Shown here: piece after piece, positions 17,713-26,571 of the stretch | Layout: every line of letters begins with the position of its first letter | How positions within the stretch are numbered: position 1 is the stretch's first letter | From: Candidatus Calescibacterium sp. | GTDB lineage: Bacteria > DRYD01 | Direction: 5' to 3' | Length of the DNA stretch: 64,000 nt | Assembly: GCA_025059235.1 (NCBI GenBank) | Contig: JANXCV010000001.1 | Coordinates: forward strand, 124,001 to 188,000 | Notes under the pieces: generated by a model | Databases searched by the model: none | What the model saw: the letters and a program-made list of their open reading frames with translations, nothing else | What the model was told of the DNA's origin: nothing | Position numbers and translations under genes: made by a program

Positions 17713-18342
17713 GTGAAAAAAAACACTCTTATTAATACCATAATTTTTGTTGTTGGTTTACTTGTATTCTTTTTTTCGTTCTCTAAAGCATCGTTTAAGA
17801 TAGTTCCAAATGGAATACCAGATTTCTTCATACCCAAGCTCAAGAAGTATAATTATCACCTTGCTTCTTTACCACCGGGCAAATATACACTAATTGTACT
17901 ATACTCAAATCAACAAATACAAAAAAAATCACAAATACTGCAGAATAAAAGAATAGAGATAGGAATATTTCCGGATCTAAGATATATTTCATCAAACTCG
18001 ATAAATATGTATAGATTGTTTTCTGACATTCCGGAAAGAGGAAAAACGAAAATATTTGAGAGTAAATTTATAACAAATACTAACCCTGTTACTTTTGATC
18101 CCCTTCCGTTTAGTCTTTTTTTCTCGCTTTCAAGTTCGGAAGATAGTGTAGTATATTCATCTAACGTAGATCATAGATATATAATGGTTTTTAGGCATAA
18201 AGAAAAAGAAGAGTACCTGGGATTCTTTGACATAGATTTCGATAATAACTTTAGTGATCTGATAATACTGCTAAATTATATTTCTCAATGTTCTAGCGGT
18301 TCTGGAGGAAGAGGAGAAAATAAGGGTAACACTCCATTCTGA
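17713..18342 (+). CDS. Hypothetical exported or membrane-anchored protein
   Basis: A 209-residue protein I do not recognise. It begins at a GTG two bases after the DUF59 stop. Residues 8-24 (INTIIFVVGLLVFFFSF) are hydrophobic, followed by SKA, which fits a signal peptide or anchor. The mature part looks beta-rich and ends in a Gly/Ser/Asn tail (SGSGGRGENKGN). It ends exactly against the stop of the opposing kinase gene, with no room for a terminator between. Confidence 0.6.
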   Translation: MKKNTLINTIIFVVGLLVFFFSFSKASFKIVPNGIPDFFIPKLKKYNYHLASLPPGKYTLIVLYSNQQIQKKSQILQNKRIEIGIFPDLRYISSNSINMYRLFSDIPERGKTKIFESKFITNTNPVTFDPLPFSLFFSLSSSEDSVVYSSNVDHRYIMVFRHKEKEEYLGFFDIDFDNNFSDLIILLNYISQCSSGSGGRGENKGNTPF

Positions 18343-20499
18343 TTAGATAAACCTGGCTTCATATTCTATTATTCTTTTTAGTTCTTCGCGGGTAATTTTT
18401 CTGCTAGATCGGACATAGCCGAGGATCTTCTGTAAAAGCATCAACCATCCACCAACAAAAAAAGATAAAATAAATAATACGATTCCACTAACAAAACAAA
18501 TAGCCAAAAAATCTGACAAAATGGGATTATAATAAGGAGAGGAAAAACAGATAAAACAAGAAAAGAAGACTGAGGTAATTGAAATGATAACGAGTACTAG
18601 CCAGATGAAGAATCCGATAAAGGGGAAGCCTGATTTTGGTTTATTAATCCTTGATAAAATAACGTCAATATTCCTTTCATATATCCTTTGGAAGGTAGGT
18701 CGATCTAAATGTACGGGATTTCTTAGGTAATACTCTAGCTCACTATCCCTAAATCCATAATTGGTTAGATATCTGTTTACTACGGTAAGTATTTTTATGA
18801 AATTTTGTCGAGAGAGATCCTGATTTTGTCCAGAAAAATCCCGATAATCTAGGATTTTAGAGAGGTTGATTTTTAAGTTTTCTGAAATAGGTAGGAAGGT
18901 CTCTGGTGGAGAGTTAGTCAGTGCCATCAACCTCTGATAGTAAGGATTATCCCTCTTTATACTCGTTCTTATCCTATTGAACTCCTCTACAGTTAGCAGG
19001 TCACCAACTACGGGAAGATATGTATTTAACAAATCCCTATTAATTTTGAAGTTTATCAATTGCTCGGGTAAATAATAATCCTTGTCGACTATAGAAATGA
19101 CGGTGAAGGCAAGTTTGTACATCGAACTATCATCGATATGATTCGGAAGAACAAACCTTTTAAGATTAACAAGAAAAGTTTCAAGCTCATTATCGATGTG
19201 ATTCTGTTTATAGTGATTATACAAATCCATTATATTGTATTTTTTGCTTTCGAGGTAATTTTTTATGAGTTGTATTATTTTTTTGTCTTCGTACTCTAGA
19301 AAGTGTTTATTTTTTATTTTTCTGAGGGTGGAAATGATAGAATCAAAGGAGAGTTTTCTGGAGCATATGTAGGGGGGTAAAGATGGGAATTTGTAGCTGA
19401 TAAAAAAATTAAGTAAAAGATCTTCGTCCTCAATTTCTCTTTGTAAATTTGCTAAAAATTCTTTATCTTTATCATCTAGTATTTCGTAAAATTCTTTAGT
19501 TTTCAGGAATTTTACTCCTGATCTGAAATCGTCTTGACTTTTGAGGAAGGAAAGTAACAGTTCCTCTACGGTCTTATATTCTCTATTTTTAAATTTTATC
19601 TTCAGTTCTTTTTTTTGGGTGGTTTGGGTTTGAGTTTGAACCTTTTTCCCCTCGAGAAAAGCTTTTACCTGTTCATAACCCCATCTCTGCTCGGGATTAC
19701 TTATCAACAGGTTGGACAGTAAATCTTTGAATTCTGGGTCTAAGTCAGAAGGTATATCTACACCCTGAGTAAGAATTTTGTAGGCGATTAAGTTGGGGTC
19801 TATGTTTTCGAAAGGGTTTTTTCCAGTCAGTAACTCCAATAATGTTATTCCCATAGACCAGTAGTCGGTCTTTTCGGATATTATGTTTGTAAATTTTTCT
19901 GGAGCTGCATAGGCAGGAGTAAGTTTGAAACTCGTGGCCTTTATATCTATATCCCTTGGCTTGAAACTTGCAATGTTATAGTCACTTATTGCAATTACCA
20001 AAGGATTCACAGATCTGATCAGTATATTTGAAGGTTTTATATCATTGTGTATTATCTGATTTGTATGCAAATAGTTTATCCCTTCGTTTAGTTGATAGAC
20101 AATAGACCTTATATCTTTGGAATTGAGTTTATTTGTTTTGAAGTAATTACCTAGATCTTCCAGAGGCAGATACTCTTCGATTATGAAGTAAGCTCTATGT
20201 TCTTGGCTATAACCATAATCAAAGATTTTAACTAGATTACTGGGGAAATCAGAATTCCTAGATAAGTCTTTTATTCTTGATATACACTCTAAGCTGAAGG
20301 GAGAGTGAGGGTAAAACACTTTCAAAACATATTTTTTACCCTCGGTATCCTCAACTATGAACAGGACACATTGATTGTTTTCTTTCAGGATTTTGTTTAC
20401 CTTATAATTACCCCATTTGGTTATGTTTTTATAGTCTACTGATATTGGTTTTAATTGGATAGATATGGTTTTATCTGCTATAGTTTTTTCGTTATTCAT
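18343..20499 (-). CDS. Membrane Ser/Thr protein kinase
   Basis: A 718-residue Hanks-type kinase. The kinase domain spans about 28-290: ATP-binding Lys60 in KYVLKVF, catalytic loop HNDIKPSNIL (HRD changed to HND, Asp153 kept), and DYN in place of DFG (Asp173 kept), then AYAAPEKF and SEKTDYWSMG. A helical region of about 340 residues of unknown type follows. There are two or three transmembrane helices at about 627-695 and a basic cytoplasmic tail. The substituted HRD and DFG motifs suggest altered but possibly retained activity. It overlaps the ABC ATPase upstream by 8 bp, so the two are probably made together. Confidence 0.82.
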   Translation of the reverse strand: MNNEKTIADKTISIQLKPISVDYKNITKWGNYKVNKILKENNQCVLFIVEDTEGKKYVLKVFYPHSPFSLECISRIKDLSRNSDFPSNLVKIFDYGYSQEHRAYFIIEEYLPLEDLGNYFKTNKLNSKDIRSIVYQLNEGINYLHTNQIIHNDIKPSNILIRSVNPLVIAISDYNIASFKPRDIDIKATSFKLTPAYAAPEKFTNIISEKTDYWSMGITLLELLTGKNPFENIDPNLIAYKILTQGVDIPSDLDPEFKDLLSNLLISNPEQRWGYEQVKAFLEGKKVQTQTQTTQKKELKIKFKNREYKTVEELLLSFLKSQDDFRSGVKFLKTKEFYEILDDKDKEFLANLQREIEDEDLLLNFFISYKFPSLPPYICSRKLSFDSIISTLRKIKNKHFLEYEDKKIIQLIKNYLESKKYNIMDLYNHYKQNHIDNELETFLVNLKRFVLPNHIDDSSMYKLAFTVISIVDKDYYLPEQLINFKINRDLLNTYLPVVGDLLTVEEFNRIRTSIKRDNPYYQRLMALTNSPPETFLPISENLKINLSKILDYRDFSGQNQDLSRQNFIKILTVVNRYLTNYGFRDSELEYYLRNPVHLDRPTFQRIYERNIDVILSRINKPKSGFPFIGFFIWLVLVIISITSVFFSCFICFSSPYYNPILSDFLAICFVSGIVLFILSFFVGGWLMLLQKILGYVRSSRKITREELKRIIEYEARFI

Positions 20500-21184
20500 A
20501 GGTGTTTTGTGTTATTTTACCGTCTTGGATGAAGATTACCTTATCTGAGAAGGCGGCTATTTTGGGATCATGAGTAGCGAGTATTATCGTTTTTCTGAGT
20601 TCTTTATTTATTTTGTGGAGTAGTTCCATTATTTTTTTGGAATTTTTGGTATCCAGGTTTCCGGTTGGTTCATCAGCAAGTATTATATCTGGGTTGTTTG
20701 CTAGAGCTCTTGCTATTGCTATTCTTTGCATTTGTCCTCCGGAAAATTTTGAGACCAAGTCATTAAATCTATTTTCTTCTATGCCGACTATTTTTAGTAG
20801 TTCTTTGGCTCTGGTTATAGCTTCTCTTTCAGAAAGTTCCCCTAGAAGAATAATAGGTAGACATACATTTTCAAGAGCTGTCATCGAAGGAATAAGGTAA
20901 TAATTTTGAAAAACTAGTCCTACTTTTTTTAGCTTGTATCTTTGTATTTGACTATCGGAAAGGGAATCGATAGGGATGTCATCCCAGTAAACACTTCCTA
21001 GGGAAGGTTTTTCTAGGCCAGATATGATGAATAACAGTGTAGTTTTTCCTGCTCCACTTGGCCCCATTAAAACTATAAAATCACCCTCAAAGATATCTAA
21101 ATTAATGTTATTTAGAACCAATATTTTCTCATCTCCGTTCTTGTAGAATTTAGACACGTTTTTCAGTTTTATTTTGGTATTCAT
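20492..21184 (-). CDS. ABC transporter ATP-binding protein, LolD/MacB type
   Basis: A 230-residue ATPase with Walker A GPSGAGKTTLL, Q-loop GLVFQNYYLIPSMTALENV, signature FSGGQMQRIAIARAL, Walker B IILADEPTGNLD and H-loop ATHDP. The sequence is of the LolD/MacB/FtsE class, which drives lipoprotein release or mechanotransmission instead of classical uptake. No permease gene is adjacent. The neighbour downstream is the membrane kinase, so the partner permease must be encoded elsewhere, or the kinase may be linked to its function (inference). Confidence 0.88.
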   Translation of the reverse strand: MNTKIKLKNVSKFYKNGDEKILVLNNINLDIFEGDFIVLMGPSGAGKTTLLFIISGLEKPSLGSVYWDDIPIDSLSDSQIQRYKLKKVGLVFQNYYLIPSMTALENVCLPIILLGELSEREAITRAKELLKIVGIEENRFNDLVSKFSGGQMQRIAIARALANNPDIILADEPTGNLDTKNSKKIMELLHKINKELRKTIILATHDPKIAAFSDKVIFIQDGKITQNTYE

Positions 21185-21191
21185 AGGTTTA

Positions 21192-22277
21192 TCAACCTAT
21201 ACTATTCAATTTATCCTTGATTGCCTGTTTTAAGGAATCTATATTTATTTTTTCTTTTGCTGATATGAATAAGAAGTCTGGGTATTTTTGTTGAATTTTT
21301 TGGAGGTATTCTGTGTGAACTTTGTCGATTTTGTTGAAAACCTTTATTTGTGGTATGAAGGATGCTCCTATTTCGTCGAGTAGACGTTGGGTTTCATTTA
21401 TGTGAATATTGAAGTTTACGTTTGAGATATCAAAGATGAGTATATGAAGGTCGCTATATATGAGTTCTTCAAAAGTAGCTTTAAAGGCGTTTAGGAGTTC
21501 TTTGGGTAGATCTCTTACAAATCCAACCGTGTCAGTGAGTAGAATTTTGATATTTTGGTCTATATAAGCCAGTTCTGTTTTGGGGTCTAAGGTAGTGAAT
21601 GCTCTGCTATCTACCATGACATTGGATTTTGTTAACAGGTTGAATAATGTTGATTTACCGGCGTTGGTATAGCCCACTATTGAGACCAGTGGGTAATTGG
21701 ACTTTATTCTATTTTTTCTTTGGATGGTTCTGTTTTTTTCGACTTCCTTGATTTTGTTTTTAATGTAGTTAATTCTTTTTAGAATTTTTCTTTTTTCTAT
21801 GGTTAATTTTTTTTCGCCTGGTCCGCGTGTTCCGATACCTCCACCTAGCCGTGAGAGCATCCTACCGTAACCAACTATTCGAGGAAGAAGGTAGTTAAGT
21901 TGTGCCAATTCTACTTGGAGTTTACCTTCTATACTTCTTGCTCTTTGGGCAAAAATGTCTAATATCAAACCTACCCTGTCTATGACTTTATAATTTTCGA
22001 ATTCTCGTTCTAGGTTTTTGAATTGAGTTGGAGTAAGATGGTTCAGAAAGACTATCATGTTTGCTTCCAGATGATCAGCTAGATTCTTGATTTCATCTAT
22101 TTTACCTTTACCTATGAGGGTTGAGGGATTAAAGTTATGAGATTTTTGGATTACAGTGAATTTGAGTTCTGCACCGGCAAAGCTTAACAAGCTCTTAAGT
22201 TCTTCAAGACTATCATCGAAATACTCATAATTCTGCTTATTCTTTACTGCTACTATTATGGCTTTATCCCCTGACAT
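21192..22277 (-). CDS. hflX: GTPase HflX
   Basis: A 361-residue ribosome-associated GTPase. The N-terminal HflX domain has NPSTLIGKGKIDEI, and the linker has GGIGTRGPGEKKLTIEKR. The G domain has G1 GYTNAGKST, G2 TTLDP, G3 DTVGFVRDLP, G4 NKID and G5 SAK. HflX splits stalled or hibernating ribosomes under stress. It overlaps the thiamine pyrophosphokinase gene by 14 bp and precedes the ABC ATPase by 7 bp. Confidence 0.95.
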   Translation of the reverse strand: MSGDKAIIVAVKNKQNYEYFDDSLEELKSLLSFAGAELKFTVIQKSHNFNPSTLIGKGKIDEIKNLADHLEANMIVFLNHLTPTQFKNLEREFENYKVIDRVGLILDIFAQRARSIEGKLQVELAQLNYLLPRIVGYGRMLSRLGGGIGTRGPGEKKLTIEKRKILKRINYIKNKIKEVEKNRTIQRKNRIKSNYPLVSIVGYTNAGKSTLFNLLTKSNVMVDSRAFTTLDPKTELAYIDQNIKILLTDTVGFVRDLPKELLNAFKATFEELIYSDLHILIFDISNVNFNIHINETQRLLDEIGASFIPQIKVFNKIDKVHTEYLQKIQQKYPDFLFISAKEKINIDSLKQAIKDKLNSIG

Positions 22278-22905
22278 TTATATTCCCTAGCTTCAAATAG
22301 TTCCTATAGATTATCACTATAATTAATCCTTTTCGACAGTTTATGCTGTTATTCCGGTTTATGGAGTAGTTTGATATTCCGAGTGAAGATAGGAAGGGTA
22401 TTTGAAAAATTCCGCTATATTTAAATCCGTGAATTTCGACAGTAGAAAAGCCGCAATCTATTGACAGAATAGAGGTTTTTGTATTTTCTTCGATATTATG
22501 AATAGAGGTATTTGGATGAAGAAGATAGATGGTTTGATTTGATGTTATTATTGAGGGTGGGTAATTTTTTATACGTGATAGAGAGTAGAGGTTGGCAAGA
22601 GTATGGTCTATTCTGTTACCTATTGCTCCAAAACAGAAGAGCTTAAAATTTTGAAAATTTTCCAAGATATAATCTATAGCCAAGTCGAAATCATTTTTAT
22701 CCTTATCTTTAGGGAACTTAACAATTTTTGAGTTTATTTTTTTTCTTAGTGAGTCGTTATCACCTATTATTATGTTGGGATGGACTTTATTCTTTAGGCT
22801 CTTATTTGCTCCACCGTTGACAGCAATAACAAGCGATGGGTTTAGGAATTGGTATAATTCTTTTAGGTTTGATACTTTTCCGTTAGCTACTAGAAAAATA
22901 ATCAC
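22264..22905 (-). CDS. Thiamine pyrophosphokinase
   Basis: A 213-residue enzyme that transfers pyrophosphate from ATP to thiamine. Motifs: VIAVNGGANKS, NIIIGDNDSL (substrate Asp), KDKDKNDFDLAIDY, and the signature GAIGNRIDHTLANLYSL. The start is a GTG immediately after the stop of the FliG-like gene, within AGGTGAT. No other thiamine gene is in the window. Its presence suggests use of salvaged thiamine; de novo synthesis cannot be judged here. Confidence 0.88.
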   Translation of the reverse strand: MIIFLVANGKVSNLKELYQFLNPSLVIAVNGGANKSLKNKVHPNIIIGDNDSLRKKINSKIVKFPKDKDKNDFDLAIDYILENFQNFKLFCFGAIGNRIDHTLANLYSLSRIKNYPPSIITSNQTIYLLHPNTSIHNIEENTKTSILSIDCGFSTVEIHGFKYSGIFQIPFLSSLGISNYSINRNNSINCRKGLIIVIIYRNYLKLGNINVRG

Positions 22906-23889
22906 CTATACTATTTTTACTTTTCCTATAGTGACTAATCCTTTTACTTTGAACAATATATCTCTTTGTGCTTTGATTATGTCTTCTTTTGATACTGTTG
23001 CTGTTTCGAGATCTTTCTTTATTACCTTTGCTTGTACTTGAGGCATGAGGGAAAGTATTTTATCTGCTATTTCTGGGGAGACTCCCTTTAGGGCATTAAC
23101 CCAATCATTCTTATTAGTAAGCTTTAGTAAATGTTCCATATCTTGTTGTTTAAGTAGAGATATATCTGCAAAGTCTATTTTTTTGTTGGATATTACTATT
23201 GATGCTGTTGCGACGGTTTGCTTTGCTTGTTGTTCTGTAGGGGATGTGGTGGTTTGTTGAATTTGGGAAAAGCTGGATTCGCCTACAGGGGGTATATCTA
23301 TTTCTTCTAGTTCTTGTCTTATGAATTTAGCTACTACCTCTATTACTCTGTTATCGGGTTTTCTTATACCGATCATATATTTGCTTATTTCTGTTTGTTG
23401 TGAGGTAGGGAATACGGAAAGTATTCTTTGGGAAACAGCAGGAGATAATTGAGAAAGTATGAAGGCTATAGTACTATTACTTTCGTTTTTTAGTACCCAA
23501 TAGACTTTTTTGGGGTTAACAGCTGCTAGGAAATCTAGTGGTTTTGATAGTTTAGTGGTAGATAGTGTGGGGTTTTGTTGGATGGGTTGCTTACCAAGTA
23601 GCTTGTCTAGATTTTGGGAGATGGATATTGGTTCCTCTTTCTTTTGTTCTTCTTGAGCTGGAGTTTCTTGTTTAGGGAAAGAGATGGTCTGTCGATTTTT
23701 TTGAAGGAATTCATTTAAGACCTGTTGTTTTATGTTATCTGGTATGTTTCTAACTTTAGGGAACTCTGCGTTTATTGCTCTTCTTTCTTCGGGACTAAAA
23801 CTCATAAGAATAGAATTGGAGATTTCTGGCGGTAGAGAAGTCAGGATTATAGCTGTCTTTTGTCTAGGAGTAAGTTCGTTTATGTCCAT
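22906..23889 (-). CDS. FliG-like protein, orphan
   Basis: A 327-residue protein with FliG architecture: an N-domain (TPRQKTAIILTSLPPEISNSIL), a Gln/Pro-rich linker (about 68-115), a middle domain (VYWVLKNESNSTIAFILSQLSP, ILSVFPTSQQTEISKYM) and a C-domain (HLLKLTNKNDWVNALKG, SPEIADKILSLMP, KKDLETA). FliG forms the flagellar switch ring. Aligned without gaps to the torque helix, Lys268 and Asp293 match E. coli K264 and D289, but R281 is Val285 and D288 is Lys292. No flagellar genes surround it; the neighbours are a DUF721-like protein and thiamine pyrophosphokinase. It may belong to a divergent motor or to a non-flagellar scaffold. Confidence 0.75.
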   Translation of the reverse strand: MDINELTPRQKTAIILTSLPPEISNSILMSFSPEERRAINAEFPKVRNIPDNIKQQVLNEFLQKNRQTISFPKQETPAQEEQKKEEPISISQNLDKLLGKQPIQQNPTLSTTKLSKPLDFLAAVNPKKVYWVLKNESNSTIAFILSQLSPAVSQRILSVFPTSQQTEISKYMIGIRKPDNRVIEVVAKFIRQELEEIDIPPVGESSFSQIQQTTTSPTEQQAKQTVATASIVISNKKIDFADISLLKQQDMEHLLKLTNKNDWVNALKGVSPEIADKILSLMPQVQAKVIKKDLETATVSKEDIIKAQRDILFKVKGLVTIGKVKIV

Positions 23890-24235
23890 ATATTTTCTCC
23901 TTGATTTGCTTTATTTTATTTATTAACTCTTGGTTGGTTTTAGTTTTTGTACTAGAAATTGGCTCGGGGTTATTGATTATTTTTATCCTTTGAATTTTAG
24001 TGTCCAGTTTAACCTGAGAAAATATGTCGTTTATATATTCTATGACTTTTTCTTTGTTTGAGTTGAGAGTATTGAAGGTTAAGTAATCTTTCGTTGATAG
24101 GACTATTAGATCGCCTTCTGTTTTCTTTATTCTTACCTTGCTAAATAGTTTGTTTTTTTTGAGCAGTAGAATTGCTTGGAATATTGCGGGGTATTTTTTT
24201 ACTATTTTTTTTATTGTGCTCTTTATTTCCTCCAT
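23864..24235 (-). CDS. Small protein, possible DUF721/DciA-like fold
   Basis: A 123-residue Lys-rich protein. Residues 12-85 show a helix, then strands around SKVRIKKTEGDLIVLSTKDYLTF, then KVIEYINDIFSQV and IQRIKI. This order recalls the DUF721/DciA fold, but conserved residues are too few for a firm call. The C-terminal third is a basic helix. It overlaps the FliG-like gene by 26 bp, whose Shine-Dalgarno site (AAGGAG) lies inside this gene, indicating coupled translation. Confidence 0.5.
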   Translation of the reverse strand: MEEIKSTIKKIVKKYPAIFQAILLLKKNKLFSKVRIKKTEGDLIVLSTKDYLTFNTLNSNKEKVIEYINDIFSQVKLDTKIQRIKIINNPEPISSTKTKTNQELINKIKQIKEKIYGHKRTYS

Positions 24236-24249
24236 TGTTATATTTTTAA

Positions 24250-24603
24250 TTATTTTTTTGGATTTCCTTGTTGTTTTCTTAGTTTTAATATTTTTTTGAA
24301 TTCTTTTTGTCCGACGTATTCTCTGTAAAATTCGTCATTAAAGTTTTTATCAAATGGATCGGGGAAGAACTTACTTATACCACTGTATTTACATTTTATG
24401 TTGTTTTGATAACATTCCAGCATATTGGAACAAAATAGTTCACTGTTTTGAGAGTAGTCGTATATGCTTTTGTAGTCTAAGTATTCGATCATTACTGTTA
24501 CTTTTTTTTGAAGTATTTTGCAGGTTAGTTCTTTAGCTTCTAGGGCTCTTTTTCTGTGTTCGACTTTATTAAATGTTCTTTTTACTTTCTGAAAATCTTC
24601 CAC
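24250..24603 (-). CDS. Hypothetical protein with three or four cysteines
   Basis: A 117-residue protein that I do not recognise. It starts at a GTG and is basic at both ends. A central segment has FCSNMLECYQNNIKCKYSG with three Cys, and there is another Cys near residue 28. The pattern might be a metal site but is not a standard zinc motif. It is the first gene of the minus-strand group that continues into the DUF721-like and FliG-like genes 14 bp on. Confidence 0.5.
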   Translation of the reverse strand: MEDFQKVKRTFNKVEHRKRALEAKELTCKILQKKVTVMIEYLDYKSIYDYSQNSELFCSNMLECYQNNIKCKYSGISKFFPDPFDKNFNDEFYREYVGQKEFKKILKLRKQQGNPKK

Positions 24604-24782
24604 ATTATAAATATTTAACGGGATGAAATAGAGAACCTTTATAAAAAAACTAACTCCTTTCGTTTTGTAAAAAATGTTTTAAAAAAGTTAAAATTCATTT
24701 GATAAAATTTTAAAAAATTGTTAAGGATTTTTTATGATCCTTGAGTAATAGAATAAGTAGGGACTAGATTTTTGAAGAGGTG

Positions 24783-25274
24783 ATGAGATTGAAAAATAGA
24801 GAGAAAGGGTTAAGTATCCTGGAGCTCGCTATATCGGTAGCTCTAATAGCTCTAATAATCATATTCATTTTAGGTATGTACTCTAACTTTTTTACAAGCG
24901 GGGTAAAGTTAAATGATGAAACCATAGCAAATTTTCTGGGGCAATCTTATATCAATCTATACAGTGTATATGCCAACAGTGATAATGAGAATCTAAGGAT
25001 GCAGGTAAGACGTCTGGTAGAGATATCGAATCCAAAAACTCAGACTTATGGTGCTCAGTATGGAATACTCTCTTCGAGATTTGTAGGGAAGAAAAACTTT
25101 ATCGTCGAAGTTGCCGGGAGAATGATTTACCAAGGAGATATATCGGATAAGGTATTAATCATAGTGGGAGTATACTGGTTTACAGAGAGGGTTCAAAACC
25201 GTAAAGGGTCATTAATCCGGGGGTATGGTAGAACGGGAATAACCCTTAGAAAAGTTCTAAACCTTCCAAAATAG
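24783..25274 (+). CDS. Type IV prepilin-like protein
   Basis: A 163-residue prepilin-like protein. The basic leader (MRLKNREKG) ends before LSILELAISVALIALIIIFIL, with Glu at mature position 5. The ATG at 24783 is preferred over the GTG three bases upstream because AGAGGTG then serves as the ribosome site. The globular part contains short-loop beta-like segments. It pairs with the next gene, which also has a class III signal. Minor pilin or pseudopilin. Confidence 0.78.
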   Translation: MRLKNREKGLSILELAISVALIALIIIFILGMYSNFFTSGVKLNDETIANFLGQSYINLYSVYANSDNENLRMQVRRLVEISNPKTQTYGAQYGILSSRFVGKKNFIVEVAGRMIYQGDISDKVLIIVGVYWFTERVQNRKGSLIRGYGRTGITLRKVLNLPK

Positions 25275-25290
25275 TGGGAGGGATAAGTAA

Positions 25291-25941
25291 ATGAAGAAAA
25301 ATAAAAGAGGAATGACACTAGTAGAAGTACTATTTGCAACATCTATATTTTCTTTTGTAGCATTAATTCTATTTTTCTTGTTCAAATTGGGACAAGCGTA
25401 TTGGTCAAGGGGAATGGCTTACAATCTCATCCAAAACGAAATGAAAAAAACCTCATCCCTACTGGAAAAATACCTCAAACAAACAGATGTCAGATATGTT
25501 CAATCATTCTCAAATCTTGAAATACCTAGAAGATCTGCACTCTTATTTCCTGTACAAGATGAAGAAGGAAATATTGAATACTTAGCGTTCATAGCTACAA
25601 GCGATCAAGTATTACCAGATAGGAGCGGATTTCTGTATTTCGTCACTTTCAGAACTAGAGAAACTACTCCAAGAATGGACATCAATCTTACCATCGGAGG
25701 AAGCAATATAAACTCGATTACAAGACAAAATATAAATTCTATAACGCTTAGTCGAAATATTACCCATACTAGATCGATAGTTCTTCTATCAAATAATATT
25801 TCGGTTTTTGATGCAAGAGTTAACTTATCTGCTCGGACAGTGACGATAAAAATGATTTTCGCTAAGAGGGTTGTAGGGGAGAATAACTTACAGAGTGTTG
25901 GTGCTTCGATGTTCGTAACAACAATGAATAACTTCAATTAA
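25291..25941 (+). CDS. Type IV prepilin-like protein (PilW/GspJ-like)
   Basis: A 216-residue protein with the leader MKKNKRG followed by MTLVEVLFATSIFSFVALILF. Its length and order, with a long beta-rich C-domain, resemble GspJ/PilW minor pilins that cap the pilus. It lies 16 bp after the preceding prepilin, probably in one mRNA, with GGGAGG before the ATG. Confidence 0.78.
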   Translation: MKKNKRGMTLVEVLFATSIFSFVALILFFLFKLGQAYWSRGMAYNLIQNEMKKTSSLLEKYLKQTDVRYVQSFSNLEIPRRSALLFPVQDEEGNIEYLAFIATSDQVLPDRSGFLYFVTFRTRETTPRMDINLTIGGSNINSITRQNINSITLSRNITHTRSIVLLSNNISVFDARVNLSARTVTIKMIFAKRVVGENNLQSVGASMFVTTMNNFN

Positions 25942-25980
25942 GAGGAATACTTTTATCGTCTGTCAAAAATTCAAACTAAG

Positions 25981-26571
25981 ATGTTTGATTTACATAACTT
26001 GGGATTTAGATATAGGGCACTTTTTCCCATTCCATTGGCAATCATAGTCATTGTTCTAGCAAATCCGACCTTCAGCTCTTTGATGATTGGAAGTTCGCTG
26101 ATTGTATTGGGGATTATTCTAAGGGTAATCTGTTTAGGGTATTTGGGTGTAAAAAGTAGGGATGAAGTACCAAATATAGCCAATCTTGTTACTGCAGGTC
26201 CTTACAAATACACAAGAAACCCCGTTTATATAGCTAATACCTTAATAGCTTCTGGGTTAGCAATTTTTGCTTTGGGAGGATATGGATTAGTAATATCTAT
26301 CATGAGCACGCTTATAGTTGCTATACTTTATATTTCATTCTATAATTTTTTTGTCATACCGGCTGAAGAGAAATTTTTAGAAGAGAAATTTGGGCAGGAT
26401 TATCTGAACTATAAAAAACAAGTTCCAAGGTGGCTAATAAACTTCAAGGATATCCCCTCAAGAGGTAGGTTCAGAATATTGCCGGTACTGAGAACCGAAT
26501 ATTGGACATGGATAGTGATAATAGGTATCTATACCATAATTCTTGTGAAAGGAAGGTTGGTAAAATTATGA
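25981..26571 (+). CDS. Isoprenylcysteine/phospholipid methyltransferase-like membrane protein
   Basis: A 196-residue polytopic protein with about five hydrophobic segments. The family block GPYKYTRNPVYIANTL (around 76-91) is followed by the SAM-side pattern PAEEKFLEEKFGQDYLNYKKQVPRW. Related bacterial enzymes methylate small lipophilic substrates or membrane lipids; the substrate is not predictable. It overlaps the next gene by 4 bp (ATGA). Confidence 0.82.
   Translation: MFDLHNLGFRYRALFPIPLAIIVIVLANPTFSSLMIGSSLIVLGIILRVICLGYLGVKSRDEVPNIANLVTAGPYKYTRNPVYIANTLIASGLAIFALGGYGLVISIMSTLIVAILYISFYNFFVIPAEEKFLEEKFGQDYLNYKKQVPRWLINFKDIPSRGRFRILPVLRTEYWTWIVIIGIYTIILVKGRLVKL

Noticed and set aside
24723..24742. 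Hairpin AAGGAT/ATCCTT as a terminator
   Set aside because: Only six base pairs, the T-run is in the loop and not after the stem, and it lies upstream of a gene; the 176-bp region otherwise shows nothing but AT-rich sequence.
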